Shown here in pieces: positions 7,245 through 16,702 of a DNA stretch of 64,000 nt; position 1 is the first letter of the stretch, and the number at the start of each line of letters is the position of its first letter. This DNA comes from Tractidigestivibacter sp050946515 (GTDB taxonomy: Bacteria > Actinomycetota > Coriobacteriia > Coriobacteriales > Atopobiaceae): positions 117,090-181,089 of the forward strand of contig NZ_JBMNUX010000005.1 of assembly GCF_050946515.1 (NCBI RefSeq). Reading direction: 5' to 3'. The notes below the pieces were generated by a model, which was not told the DNA's origin, did no database searches, and saw only the letters and a program-made list of their open reading frames with translations. The position numbers were made by a program, and so were the translations under genes.

Positions 7245-9211
7245 CGGACAAGGACAAAGGCGACATCGCCGAGAAGAGCGCCGCAGACAAGCACGCAGCT
7301 TCAGTAGCCGAGAAGCTCGCCCGCAAGCAGATTGCCATCGAGGGCAAGCCCTTCGGCCCCGGCAGCCACACCGAGTACGAAGGCAAGACGCTTACCGGCG
7401 CGCAGGCAATTATCGCGAGCCTCGAGGCCGAGGGCGTCGACACCATCTTTGGCTATCCCGGCGGCCAGGCCATCAAGATCTACGACGCGCTCTACGACTC
7501 GAAGAAGATCCACCACGTGCTCGCCCGCCACGAGCAGGGCGCCACGCACATGGCCGACGGCTATGCGCGTGCCACGGGCAAGGTTGGCGTCGTTCTCGTC
7601 ACCTCTGGACCTGGCGCCACCAACACCGTGACTGGCATCATGACCGCCTACATGGACTCCGTGCCGCTGGTCGTCATCACCGGCCAGGTTACGCGCGGCG
7701 TCATCGGCACCGACTCGTTCCAGGAATCCGACATCGTGGGCATCACGATCCCCATCGTCAAGCACTCGTTCTTGCTGCAGTCCATCGACGAGCTGACCGA
7801 GACGTTCAGGAAGGCCTTCTACATCGCCTCCACTGGCAGGCCCGGCCCGGTCCTCATCGACGTCCCCAGCGACATATCTGGCGAGAAGGTCGTCTTCCAC
7901 TATCCCGACTCCATCTCGATTCCCAGCTACAAGCCCACCTATCGCGGCAATGCGCGGCAGGTCAAGCAGGCTGCGGCACTCATCGCGAAAGCGAAGAAGC
8001 CCCTCCTCTACGCCGGCGGCGGCGTCGTCACCAGCCATGCGTGCACCGAGCTCACCGAGCTAGCCGAGGGCATGAACATTCCCGTGGTCACCTCGCTCAT
8101 GGGCAAGGGTGCCATGCCGTCGTCCAACAAGTTCAACTTGGGTCCCGTCGGCATGCACGGCTCCAAGTACGCAAACATGGCCGTCACCGAATGCGACCTG
8201 CTCATCGCCGTGGGCGCGCGCTTCTCTGACCGCGTGACCGGCAAGGTCTCGGAGTTTGCGCCGCATGCCAAGGTCATCCATATTGACATCGACCCCGCAG
8301 AGATCGGCAAGATCATCAACCCCGTGGTGCCCATAGTGGGCGACGCCAAGGTCGTGCTGGGGTCTATCAACGAGCGCCTGAAGAAGATGGACGCCAAGCC
8401 CGTCGACCAGAAGTGGTGGGCGGACGTTCAGTCTTGGCGCGAGCGCTGGCCGTTCTACACCGACGAGTTCGCCAACACCGTCGACTACCCCAACAAGATT
8501 GCGCCGGAGATCGTGCTCTCCAAGCTTTCCGACAAGCTTGATCCCAACGCCTCGATCGTTACCACCGAGGTCGGTCAGCACCAGATGTGGGCGCATCAGA
8601 ACATCCGCCGCGAGCATGCGCGCACGTTCATCTCGTCGGGCGGAGCCGGAACCATGGGCTTTGGCTTCCCCGCCGCCATCGGCGCTAAGATTGGCTGCCC
8701 GGATGACGAGGTCGTCTGCGTGGCCGGAGACGGCTCGTTCCAGATGAACCTGCAGGAGATGGCCACCGCCATCGTCGAGCACGCAAACGTGAAGGTCTTG
8801 ATTATCGACAACCACGCGCTTGGCATGGTCTACCAGTGGCAGTCGCTCTTCTACAACAAGCGCTACTCGTTCACCAAGCTGCCCGACCCCGACGTGCCTG
8901 ACTTTGTCAAGCTCGCCGACGCATACGGCTGGCGCGGCCGCCGGATCTCGCTTCCCGAGGAGGTCGACGACGCTCTGGACGAAATGCTCGCCTCCGATGT
9001 GCCCTACCTGCTGGATGTTGTAATTCCCACCGACCAGACCGTCTACCCGATGGTTGCTCCTGGTGCCGCAATCGACGACATCATCGGCGCGCTTGACGTC
9101 ACCTTGGGCGGCGTGCGCGTTACCGAGAAGGGCTTTGGCTCCCATAGCGGTCATGCCAACGATGCCGAAGACGAGGAAGACGATGCCGACGAGGAAGGGG
9201 GCGACGAGTAA
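7241..9211 (+). CDS. ilvB: Acetolactate synthase large (catalytic) subunit
   Basis: 656 residues. A ThDP-, FAD- and Mg-dependent enzyme that condenses pyruvate with pyruvate or 2-oxobutyrate. The ThDP N-terminal domain starts near residue 45 (LTGAQAIIASLEAEGVDTIFGYPGG), with the catalytic Glu in ARHEQGATHMADGYARATG and the ThDP/Mg motif GDGSFQMNLQEMATAIVEHANVKVLIIDN. It is longer than usual because of a charged ~45-residue N-terminal extension rich in Lys and Ala and an acidic tail (DAEDEEDDADEEGGDE). Overlaps ilvD by 4 bases and ilvN by 1 base, so the subunits should be made together. Confidence 0.97.
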   Translation: MTDKDKGDIAEKSAADKHAASVAEKLARKQIAIEGKPFGPGSHTEYEGKTLTGAQAIIASLEAEGVDTIFGYPGGQAIKIYDALYDSKKIHHVLARHEQGATHMADGYARATGKVGVVLVTSGPGATNTVTGIMTAYMDSVPLVVITGQVTRGVIGTDSFQESDIVGITIPIVKHSFLLQSIDELTETFRKAFYIASTGRPGPVLIDVPSDISGEKVVFHYPDSISIPSYKPTYRGNARQVKQAAALIAKAKKPLLYAGGGVVTSHACTELTELAEGMNIPVVTSLMGKGAMPSSNKFNLGPVGMHGSKYANMAVTECDLLIAVGARFSDRVTGKVSEFAPHAKVIHIDIDPAEIGKIINPVVPIVGDAKVVLGSINERLKKMDAKPVDQKWWADVQSWRERWPFYTDEFANTVDYPNKIAPEIVLSKLSDKLDPNASIVTTEVGQHQMWAHQNIRREHARTFISSGGAGTMGFGFPAAIGAKIGCPDDEVVCVAGDGSFQMNLQEMATAIVEHANVKVLIIDNHALGMVYQWQSLFYNKRYSFTKLPDPDVPDFVKLADAYGWRGRRISLPEEVDDALDEMLASDVPYLLDVVIPTDQTVYPMVAPGAAIDDIIGALDVTLGGVRVTEKGFGSHSGHANDAEDEEDDADEEGGDE

Positions 9212-9726
9212 TGACCCAGAAGACGACAAGCAACCCGGCAACGCACAAGCACATTCTGTCGGTGCTGGTTGAGAACAAGGCAGGCGTGCTCTCGCGCGTC
9301 ACCGGCATGATCAGCCGCCGTGGCTTCAACATCAACTCTCTAACCGTCGCCCCAACCGAGGACGTCAATTTGTCACGCATGACCATCATCGTCGAGGCTG
9401 ACGAGGTCGGCTTTGAGCAGATCACCAAGCAGCTGCACAAGCTTGTCTCGGTGTACAAGATCTCCGACCTCACCGAAGATGACGCCATCGAGCGCGAGCT
9501 GGTGCTCTTCAAGGTCCAGTGCACGCCCGAGCGCCGTCACGAGATCATCGAGATTGCAAACGTCTTCCGCGCAAACATCGTCGACGTGGGCAAGAACACG
9601 CTGACAGTAGAGGCCACCGGCACCGAGAGCAAGCTCGATGCGCTCGAGAACCTCTTCCGAGCCTACGGAATCCGCCAGCTTACGCGCACCGGCAAGATCG
9701 CGATGTCGCGCGGGCACGACCAGTAA
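9211..9726 (+). CDS. ilvN: Acetolactate synthase small (regulatory) subunit
   Basis: 171 residues. An N-terminal ACT domain (HILSVLVENKAGVLSRVTGMISRRGFNINSL, about residues 12-42) is followed by the ALS small-subunit C-terminal domain (about 85-165). It activates the catalytic subunit and gives feedback inhibition by valine. The gene starts in the TAATG overlap with the ilvB stop, the usual arrangement. Residue numbers fit the family's standard length of 160-175. Confidence 0.96.
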   Translation: MTQKTTSNPATHKHILSVLVENKAGVLSRVTGMISRRGFNINSLTVAPTEDVNLSRMTIIVEADEVGFEQITKQLHKLVSVYKISDLTEDDAIERELVLFKVQCTPERRHEIIEIANVFRANIVDVGKNTLTVEATGTESKLDALENLFRAYGIRQLTRTGKIAMSRGHDQ

Positions 9727-9815
9727 GGCCCCGTCTCTCACGGCTTCACCCGGCCGAGGGCTCGCCCAACGTCGGAAAGCATAGCTTCTCCAGCAACAAA
9801 GAAAGGAACTGCATC

Positions 9816-10823
9816 ATGGCCGTTACGATTTACTACGAGAAGGACTGCGACCCCTCAATCATCCAGGGCAAGAAGGTCGCCATCATTGGTTATGGCTCCC
9901 AGGGCCACGCCCACGCGCTGAACCTCATGGACTCCGGCGTCGACGTGCGCGTTGGCCTGCGCGAGGGCTCCGCTTCTGCCGAGAAGGCCCGCGAGCATGG
10001 CCTCAAGGTCACCGACATGGCCACCGCCGCCAAGGAGGCCGACGTCGTGATGATCCTGACCCCGGACGAGACCCAGCCGGCGGTCTACGAGCAGTACATC
10101 AAGGACAACCTGGAGCCGGGCAACACGCTCGCCTTCGCTCACGGCTTCAACATCCACTACGGCTACATCAAGGCTCCCGAGGGCGTCAACGTGATCATGG
10201 TCGCCCCCAAGGGCCCGGGCCACATCGTCCGTCGCCAGTACACCGAGGGCTCCGGCGTGCCTGACCTGGTCTGCGTCGAGAAGGACGCCACCGGCGACGC
10301 TTGGGATCTGGCCATGTCCTATGCATGGGCGCTGGGCGGCGCTCGTTCCGGCCTCATCAAGGCGACCTTCGCCCAGGAGACCGAGGAGGACCTCTTCGGC
10401 GAGCAGGCAGTTCTCTGCGGCGGCCTCGTCGAGCTGGTCAAGGCTGGCTTTGAGACCCTGACCGAGGCAGGATATCCTGAGGAGCTCGCCTACTTCGAGT
10501 GCTATCACGAGATGAAGATGATCGTGGACCTGATGTACGAGAAGGGCATCCACTTCATGAACTACTCGATCTCCAACACGGCCGAGTACGGCGAGTACTA
10601 CGCCGGTCCGCTGGTGATCAACGACAAGTCCCGCGAGGCCATGAAGTACATCCTGAAGCGCATCCAGGATGGCAGCTTTGCTCAGGAGTTCGTCGACGAC
10701 TGCAACAACGGTCACAAGAAGCTGCTCGAGGAGCGCGAGAAGATTAACAACCACCCGATCGAGACGACTGGCGCGCGCGTTCGCTCCATGTTCTCTTGGC
10801 TGAACAGCGACAGCGAGGACTAG
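9816..10823 (+). CDS. ilvC: Ketol-acid reductoisomerase, class I
   Basis: 335 residues from the ATG at 9816, preceded by GAAAGGAACTGCATC. It isomerises and reduces acetolactate or acetohydroxybutyrate. The Rossmann motif GYGSQGHAHALNLMDSGVDVRVGLREGS is near residues 24-52 with Arg and Ser in the NADPH-phosphate loop. The GGARSGLIKATFAQETEEDLFGEQ and ECYHEMKMIVDLMYEKG metal-site helices follow. An open frame begins further upstream at 9519 but is only a shadow of ilvN. It lies 89 bases after ilvN and before a strong terminator. Confidence 0.97.
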   Translation: MAVTIYYEKDCDPSIIQGKKVAIIGYGSQGHAHALNLMDSGVDVRVGLREGSASAEKAREHGLKVTDMATAAKEADVVMILTPDETQPAVYEQYIKDNLEPGNTLAFAHGFNIHYGYIKAPEGVNVIMVAPKGPGHIVRRQYTEGSGVPDLVCVEKDATGDAWDLAMSYAWALGGARSGLIKATFAQETEEDLFGEQAVLCGGLVELVKAGFETLTEAGYPEELAYFECYHEMKMIVDLMYEKGIHFMNYSISNTAEYGEYYAGPLVINDKSREAMKYILKRIQDGSFAQEFVDDCNNGHKKLLEEREKINNHPIETTGARVRSMFSWLNSDSED

Positions 10824-10868
10824 GCGCTGTTTCTCGCACCTGCGCAAGTTCGCTAGGCACCGCACAAC

Positions 10869-10910
10869 AGAGAGCTGGTCGAGCATCTTGCCCGACCAGC
10901 TCTTTCTTGT
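10869..10910 (+). terminator. Intrinsic terminator of the ilv operon
   Basis: An 11-bp perfect stem AGAGCTGGTCG / CGACCAGCTCT with an 11-base loop, followed by TTCTTGTT. It lies 48 bases after the ilvC stop and before repeat copy B. Confidence 0.85.
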
Positions 10911-10956
10911 TGGCGATGCCGCGCCCGCGGTACCGCCCCTGCCTAGCATCGCGCCC

Positions 10957-11815
10957 GCCAGCTTGCGCGACCTCTGATGCCCACACAATGGGAATCGTGC
11001 TGCCGCTGCCAGGTTCCGCGAGTTCTGATGCCCACGCATTGGGGATCGTGCTGCCGCTGCCAGGTTACGCGACTTCTGATGCCGGGCGCTGCCAAGTTGT
11101 GCGACCTCTGATGCCCGTTTTGCCAGCTTGCGCGACCTCTGATGCTCACGCATTGGGGCAGCGCGTCCGGTGACAGGTTGCGCGACTTCTGATGCCGGGC
11201 GCTGCCAAGCTGCGCGACCTCTGATGCCCGTATTGCCAGCTTGCGCGACCTCTGATGCCCGGCCTGCCAGGTTCCGCGACCTCTGATGCCGCAAAACTCG
11301 CGCAACCTGGCAGGGGCCCGTCGTGTGGGGGCGCAAGAGAAATGATGCCTCGTGACGTGCGGGGCGCCCCTCTCGCCGCCGGACCACGAAGCGCGGGACG
11401 CGGCGAGGCGCGCCGGGCTCCCCTCGCGTCGTGCGGGGGCTCCCACCCCCGAGGCGGCCCCTCGGGCAGGGGCCCTCCGCAAAGCCTCAGGCAGGGGAGT
11501 GGCGCAGGCGCAGCGCCACCCAGGGCGGACCCACACAACAGGAGAGTGCCCCTCCTACGCCAGCACATCCCCGCACGACGCGGCTCGCGACCTGCGGGAG
11601 CGCCCTCGACCTCTGCACGACGCGAGGGGCCATTTCCGCCCCGGTCCCACACGACGGCCCGCAGCGCGCCCGGTGCCAAGTTCCGCGACTTCTGATGCCG
11701 GGCGCTGCCAAGTTGCGCGACCTCTGATGCCCGTATTGCCAGGTTCCGCGACCTCTGATGCCGAACCTGCCAGGTTGCGCGACTTCTGATGCCGCAAAAG
11801 TCGCGCAACTTGGCG
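10957..11815. repeat. Composite intergenic repeat, copy B (two arrays plus core)
   Basis: The left array (10957-11311) holds about nine units with core CCAAGTTGCGCGACTTCTGA; two or three carry an extra CAATGGGAATCGTGCTGCCG-like spacer. It ends in a foldback at 11266-11311. The core (11320-11660) has GTGTGGGG-type sites near 11321, 11355 and 11429 and CCCACAC-type sites near 11530, 11569, 11613 and 11645, mirrored about ~11486. The right array (11672-11815) has four more units and ends in a longer foldback (11769-11814: GCCAGGTTGCGCGACTT pairing with AAGTCGCGCAACTTGGC). It separates the convergent ilvC and DUF2252 genes. No coding is credible here. Confidence 0.85.
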
Positions 11816-11860
11816 GCGGAAGCGTCCGTCCCGTAGTGTGGGACCCGCATCGGCAGCGCG

Positions 11861-13387
11861 CTACCTCCCGTCTTTGGCGTCGGGAAAGCTGGCAAGAAAC
11901 GCCTGATAGTCAATCTCGTTCTGGTCGGCATAGGACTGCGCGAACTCGCAGATGGCCTCGTCGAAGCCGTCTCCCTTCCCCAAATACCCCGCGATCTCAA
12001 ATCTGTTGCCCGTCTTGGCATGCGCGTGGGCAAGGGTCCAGCCGCACAGCCGCGAGAAGCGCGAAAGCTCGTGGGAGTCCATCTTCTCTAAGTCGACCGA
12101 GCCCTTTGCGTCCCAAAGCTGGCGCACGTAGAAGTCGTGCATCGACCCGTCAAAGGTGGGGGCTCTCACCCAGCCAAGCAGGATGTCGCCAGCGGTCTGA
12201 ATTGCGCGCTGCCCCTCTACCACGCGCCGGCCATGCTCGCGAAACGTGCTCCTGCCCGCATATGGCTCGAGCACCGAATCGGTCGCCTCCTTGACCTGCA
12301 GCACCAGGGGATCGTCCTTGTCGGCGCCTTCCATCACAAGAATCCAGTTGCGCATTCCGACGCTGCCAACGCCCACGACCTTGCGCGCCACGTCGTCAGT
12401 CACGTATTGGTCCACTAGCTCGCGACGCTCGCGCGGCAGCGTCATCCGGTAGCGCCCGAGAATCGCACCGATGAAGCGACCGGCATCTTCCTGCGAAACG
12501 CCAATGGTGTCGAGCTCGCGGAAGGGAACAAGCAGCGGAGGGTCGCTCACAATGCGAAGCTGACCGTCCACGACCTCGGTGAGCTTGGCCACCGCACGGC
12601 TGCTGTTCTTAGAGGCGGCGCGCTTGGTTACACGGCGGAATTCCGTACGCTCGGCCTTTCCGAGGTAGTCCTCGTGCTCTTGGATGATGCCCTCGACGTC
12701 CATGTGGGCATACCAAACCTCGAGGTTCCCCATCTTTGCGAAGGCGTTTATTGCCTCGTGGTAGCCCGACGCAGCATCGCGAACCGCATGCAGGCGCTCT
12801 TCCGCGGAAAGGCCAAGGTGGCGACCGCAGACCTCTACGCTCGTCGCAAGGCGCTTGATGTCCCACTCCCATGGCGCAGGAAGCGTCTCGTCAAAATCGT
12901 TGATATCAAAAACTAAGCGGCGCTCGGGCGAGGCGAAGATTCCGAAGTTGGCCAGGTGCGCGTCTCCGCACGCCTGCACGCGGATGTCGGTCGTCGGTGT
13001 CGTCGCGAGGTCTGCCGCCATCGTGACGGCAGCGCCGCGGAAAAACGAGAAGGGCGACTCGGCCATGCGCTGATGGCGAATGGGCAGAAGCTCCTGCACG
13101 CGCCCGCGCTCCTGACCCCGAATGAGCTCCATGGCAGCGGAACGGTCCTCAGAAACAACCCACTCCGCGTGGCTCCTTCTCGGCACCTTCTTTCGGAGCG
13201 CCTTGCCCGCCGTCCGTGACTCTTCCCGGTCCTGATGTTCCTGGCCATGTAGCTCCGCGTTTACCGAGCTGCGCAAACGGTCAAGAAGCGCTCCCGACGC
13301 AAGCGGAACCTCAGCCGCCAGCAGCGGAAGCTCGATGCTCTTCTCGCCAGGAAGTTTACGCAGGTTGCGGATGCCGTCGATGTCCAT
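11861..13387 (-). CDS. DUF2252 family protein
   Basis: 508 residues from the ATG at 13387, which has AAGGAGGAG 8 bases upstream; the open frame reaches 13486 without another good start. Recognisable family features are MAESPFSFFRGAA, the CGDAHLANFGIFASPERRLVFDINDFDETLPAPWEWDIKRLA block near 160-200 (His, Asn and Asp placed like a kinase-type active site) and GWTLAHAHAKTG near the end. DUF2252 proteins resemble aminoglycoside/choline kinases but no substrate is established. It stands alone, converging with ilvC across repeat B. Confidence 0.88.
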   Translation of the reverse strand: MDIDGIRNLRKLPGEKSIELPLLAAEVPLASGALLDRLRSSVNAELHGQEHQDREESRTAGKALRKKVPRRSHAEWVVSEDRSAAMELIRGQERGRVQELLPIRHQRMAESPFSFFRGAAVTMAADLATTPTTDIRVQACGDAHLANFGIFASPERRLVFDINDFDETLPAPWEWDIKRLATSVEVCGRHLGLSAEERLHAVRDAASGYHEAINAFAKMGNLEVWYAHMDVEGIIQEHEDYLGKAERTEFRRVTKRAASKNSSRAVAKLTEVVDGQLRIVSDPPLLVPFRELDTIGVSQEDAGRFIGAILGRYRMTLPRERRELVDQYVTDDVARKVVGVGSVGMRNWILVMEGADKDDPLVLQVKEATDSVLEPYAGRSTFREHGRRVVEGQRAIQTAGDILLGWVRAPTFDGSMHDFYVRQLWDAKGSVDLEKMDSHELSRFSRLCGWTLAHAHAKTGNRFEIAGYLGKGDGFDEAICEFAQSYADQNEIDYQAFLASFPDAKDGR

Positions 13388-13484
13388 GGGTTGGCTCCTC
13401 CTTCTGACAGGGCACTCGTAAGTCAGTATAGGGCGGAGAAGGACGCGCCAAATTGACGGCAGGCATGAACGCAACAAGCGGGGC

Positions 13485-13527
13485 AAAGAGAAAAAGGCGC
13501 GCGGTTGCGCTTGCTGCCCCGCGCGCC
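13485..13527 (-). terminator. Intrinsic terminator after the nitroreductase gene
   Basis: On the minus strand a perfect 9-bp stem GGCGCGCGG / CCGCGCGCC with a 14-base loop is followed by TTTTTCTCTTT. It lies 11 bases after the nitroreductase stop. Confidence 0.85.
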
Positions 13528-13537
13528 CCGGTCTGCG

Positions 13538-14053
13538 CTAGATGCGATTGACTTTGATGTTCTCGGTCGGCTCGCGCGGCTGGACGGGCTCCTTCGCATA
13601 GCCGAGCGCCATCGCGGAGAGCGGCGTGTAGCCCTCAGGCAGCTGCAGCGCGCTGACGAGCTCGTCGTTCTTGCGAAACTTGCGCAGGAATCCCCACAGG
13701 TAGACGCTGCCGAGGCCAAGGTCGGCAGCCGCCAGCGTCATGTTCTCGATGGCGCAGGCAACGTTGCTGTACTCGATGCAATCGGACGAGGGACCCGTGG
13801 CGGAGAGCACGATGAGCGTCGGCGCCCCGTAGAGCGGGTCGAGGTGCTTGCTTTGGAACGAGCAGGCAGTTCGGATCTTGTCGAGCAGGGCCTTGTCCTG
13901 CACAACGGTGATGTGCGACATCGAGTACTGGCCTCCCGCAATGGGCGCAAGCTGGGCCGCGTCCAGCACCTTCTGAAGGTCGGCATCTGACACCTGCTGA
14001 TCGGTGAACGCTCGCGTCGAGCGGCGCAGGCGAATGACCTCGGAAAACTCCAT
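13538..14053 (-). CDS. Nitroreductase family protein
   Basis: 171 residues from the ATG at 14053 with GAAGGAG upstream. The N-terminal VIRLRRSTRAFTDQQVSDADLQKVLDAAQLAPIAGG is the FMN-binding start of NADH-oxidase/nitroreductase proteins, and ENMTLAAADLGLGSVYLWG is the second conserved block. Such proteins use FMN and NAD(P)H to reduce varied substrates. At 171 residues it belongs to the short subfamily. It stands alone; no function can be assigned. Confidence 0.88.
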   Translation of the reverse strand: MEFSEVIRLRRSTRAFTDQQVSDADLQKVLDAAQLAPIAGGQYSMSHITVVQDKALLDKIRTACSFQSKHLDPLYGAPTLIVLSATGPSSDCIEYSNVACAIENMTLAAADLGLGSVYLWGFLRKFRKNDELVSALQLPEGYTPLSAMALGYAKEPVQPREPTENIKVNRI

Positions 14054-14229
14054 GGCTCCTTCTTTCACGCTCAAGAACATTCCCAAGCGGCTGCCGAGGG
14101 CCGAAGCAGCCTCGGTAGCTGTGGCTGAGATAACTATTGCACGCGGACTCGGCAAATCCTGCAGAACGGTTGTTCAAAGTTTGCGGCAGTTTTAGTCACT
14201 TATTACATAACCGCAGCCGGCGTACCGCC

Positions 14230-15084
14230 TTACGCAGATCCAGGCAGCGTCGTGTAGCGGTGGGCGTGCCGCTGAAACGCAAGGCTCTTCTCGTACGTGC
14301 GCGCAACCATGCTTCCGTACAGCACGTCGAGCACAAACAGCACGGCAAGGTGGCTCGAGAACTGCGTGATTCTGTCGTTCAGGCTCTCCTGATTGGCAAG
14401 CGAGAGGTACGCGGCAAGGCCAGGATGAAGCTTCGCCGCCTCCGGCGTCCCCACGAGCACCACGGGCGTGCCGTTTGAGTGCAGGATTGGCAGGATTTTC
14501 GGAAGAATCGGCGCCCGGCCAGAGTAAGAGACGCAAACGGCAACATGCGTGGAGTCGGACATGAGCGCACAGCGAACCAGGGCCTCAGAATCCACGTACG
14601 CCGTTGCGGGCACCCCGATGGACATCAGGCGATAGGCAAAGGTCTGGGCCGGGCCCGTATTGTGCGACTGCGCATAGATGTCCACGACGGATGCGCGGAT
14701 CGCAAGCTCCGCAGCATGCTCCATCTGCGCGTCGTCGAGAAGGGCGATTGTGCCGTCGACGGTCGCCTGGTAGAGCTCTCGCATGCGCCTTGTGACCTCG
14801 GCGGAGGTCGACCCCGCCGGGAACGGGAAGTTCACGTCCACGTGAGCCGCGTTCGCCCGAGCGGCGGCAGAGCGGGCTACCTCGACCTTGAGCTCCTTGT
14901 AGCCCTCAAGCCCGACCTTCTTGCAAAAGCGGTGCACCGATGGCACGGACACCCCCACGAATGCAGCGAACTCTTTGATTGAGTACGCCATGACCCCCTC
15001 TCCGAGCTGCAGCACTTTGTCGGCAATGGCGCGCTCGGTCGGCGTGAGGTCTTTCGCTTGCGAGATCCTTCGAGCAATGTCCAT
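14230..15084 (-). CDS. MurR/RpiR family transcriptional regulator
   Basis: 284 residues. The N-terminal helix-turn-helix of the RpiR type (LTPTERAIADKVLQLGEGVMAYSIKEFAAFVGVSVPSVHRFCKKVGLEGYKELK, about 12-65) is followed by an SIS sugar-phosphate-binding domain (about 125-260, with VDIYAQSHNTGPAQTFAYRLMSIG and VCVSYSGRAP). ATG 15084 follows AGGAG; a TTG 15 bases upstream is less likely. It is divergent from the GH1/HAD operon that starts at 15245, so it probably controls beta-glucoside genes in response to a sugar phosphate. Confidence 0.9.
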   Translation of the reverse strand: MDIARRISQAKDLTPTERAIADKVLQLGEGVMAYSIKEFAAFVGVSVPSVHRFCKKVGLEGYKELKVEVARSAAARANAAHVDVNFPFPAGSTSAEVTRRMRELYQATVDGTIALLDDAQMEHAAELAIRASVVDIYAQSHNTGPAQTFAYRLMSIGVPATAYVDSEALVRCALMSDSTHVAVCVSYSGRAPILPKILPILHSNGTPVVLVGTPEAAKLHPGLAAYLSLANQESLNDRITQFSSHLAVLFVLDVLYGSMVARTYEKSLAFQRHAHRYTTLPGSA

Positions 15085-15244
15085 GGGGGCTCCTGACAAG
15101 CACGGGTATCAAGAAGTGTCATTCAGCAGGTCATTATAGGTGTGATAAGGAGAAAAGAGATATCAGATTAGGCTTTCGCGCTCCCCTTCCAACCGGCATG
15201 GGCAATACTCGTATCTGACAGTCGGCAACAGAAAGGAAGACACG

Positions 15245-16684
15245 ATGGCATTTCCAGAGAACTTCCTGTGGGGCGGAGCTACGGCCGCGAACCAGTGCGA
15301 GGGCGCCTACGACGAGGGCGGGCGCGGCTTGGCAAACGTGGACGTGGCACCAGCAGGCAAGGACCGCCTAGCGGTTGTCTCTGGCGAGAAGAAGATGATG
15401 GGCTTCGACCCCAATCACTACTATCCCGCCAAGACCGGCATCGACATGTATCACCATTACCGCGAGGACATCGCCCTTTTCGCCGAGATGGGCTTCAAGA
15501 CGTACCGGCTCTCCATCGCATGGAGCCGCATCTTCCCCAATGGCGACGACGCCGAGCCGAACGAGGAGGGGCTCGCCTTCTACGAGGACCTCTTCCGCTG
15601 CTGCCGCGAGCACAACATCGAGCCGCTTGTGACCATCACGCACTTTGACTGCCCGATGCATCTGATCGAGCAGTACGGCGGCTGGCGCAACCGCAAGCTC
15701 ATCGACTTCTACAAGCGTCTCGTGACCACGCTCTTCTCGCGCTACAAGGGCCTCGTGCACTACTGGCTCACGTTCAACGAGATCAACATGATCTTCCACC
15801 TTCCCTGGATGGGTGCCGGCATCGCGTTTGAGCCGGGCGAGGACCACGAGTCGACGGAGTGGAAGGCCGTGCACCACGAGCTGGTGGCCAGCGCCTGGGC
15901 GACCAAGATCGGCCACGACATCGACCCCGAGAACAAGATCGGCTGCATGCTGGCGGCAGGCTCCTTCTACCCCTACAGCTGCCGCCCGGAGGACGTGCGC
16001 GCCGCACAGCTTGACACCCAGCGCGAGCTCTCGCTCATCGACGTGCAGGCACGTGGCCACTATCCCGCCCACACCCTGCGCATGCTCGAGCGCAAGGGCA
16101 TCGACCTCGGCATGACCGAGGAGGACCGCGAGGTCTTGGCCGAAAACACCGTCGACTTCATCAGCTTCAGCTACTACTCCACGCGCACCTCCGCCGCTCC
16201 GGACACCGACGCGCCGCGCACCCAGGGCAACGCGTTCAACGGGGTCAAGAACCCCTACCTCGAGCAGTCCCAGTGGGGCTGGGCCATCGACCCGCTCGGC
16301 TTCCGCATCACGATGAACGAGCTCTACGACCGCTACGAGAAGCCGCTCCTTGTGGTTGAGAACGGCCTGGGCGCCAAGGACGAGCTCGTCCCCGACGGAA
16401 ACGGCTCTTACACCGTCAACGACGACTACCGCATCGACTACCTGCGCAAGCACATCTCGGCTTTGCGCGACACCATCACCGAAGACGGCGTCGAGGTGTG
16501 GGGCTATACCACTTGGGGCCCGATCGACCTCGTGAGCGCAGGCTCTGGGCAGATGAGCAAGCGCTACGGCTTCATCTATGTGGACCGCGACGACGAGGGC
16601 AACGGCACGCTCAAGCGCTACCGCAAGAAGAGCTTCGGCTGGTACAAGAAGGTCATCGCCACCAACGGCGAAGACCTTGCCTAG
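15245..16684 (+). CDS. 6-phospho-beta-glucosidase, GH1 (first copy)
   Basis: 479 residues. It hydrolyses phosphorylated beta-glucosides brought in by a PTS. The GH1 start FPENFLWGGATAANQCEGAY is at the N-terminus, the acid/base is E179 in LTFNEIN and the nucleophile E372 in VVENGLG. SAGSGQMSKRYGFIYVD near 433 has the Ser, Lys and Tyr that bind the 6-phosphate. GAAAGGAAGACACG precedes the ATG. It heads an operon with the HAD phosphatase and is divergent from the RpiR regulator. It is similar in layout to the second copy at 19505-20950. Confidence 0.93.
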   Translation: MAFPENFLWGGATAANQCEGAYDEGGRGLANVDVAPAGKDRLAVVSGEKKMMGFDPNHYYPAKTGIDMYHHYREDIALFAEMGFKTYRLSIAWSRIFPNGDDAEPNEEGLAFYEDLFRCCREHNIEPLVTITHFDCPMHLIEQYGGWRNRKLIDFYKRLVTTLFSRYKGLVHYWLTFNEINMIFHLPWMGAGIAFEPGEDHESTEWKAVHHELVASAWATKIGHDIDPENKIGCMLAAGSFYPYSCRPEDVRAAQLDTQRELSLIDVQARGHYPAHTLRMLERKGIDLGMTEEDREVLAENTVDFISFSYYSTRTSAAPDTDAPRTQGNAFNGVKNPYLEQSQWGWAIDPLGFRITMNELYDRYEKPLLVVENGLGAKDELVPDGNGSYTVNDDYRIDYLRKHISALRDTITEDGVEVWGYTTWGPIDLVSAGSGQMSKRYGFIYVDRDDEGNGTLKRYRKKSFGWYKKVIATNGEDLA

Positions 16685-16702
16685 CGAGAGGAGCCACGAA
16701 CC

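Noticed and set aside
10957..11311. Regular repeats looked like a CRISPR array
   Set aside because: Units are contiguous at ~31 bases with only 5-8 variable bases between cores, too short for spacers, and no cas genes are present.
9855..11387. Long leftward open frame of about 510 codons with repeated peptides (ASEVAQLG, HQKSRNLA)
   Set aside because: It runs antisense through ilvC and through repeat B; the repeated peptide is only the DNA repeat read in frame. Similar frames cross copies A, C and D.
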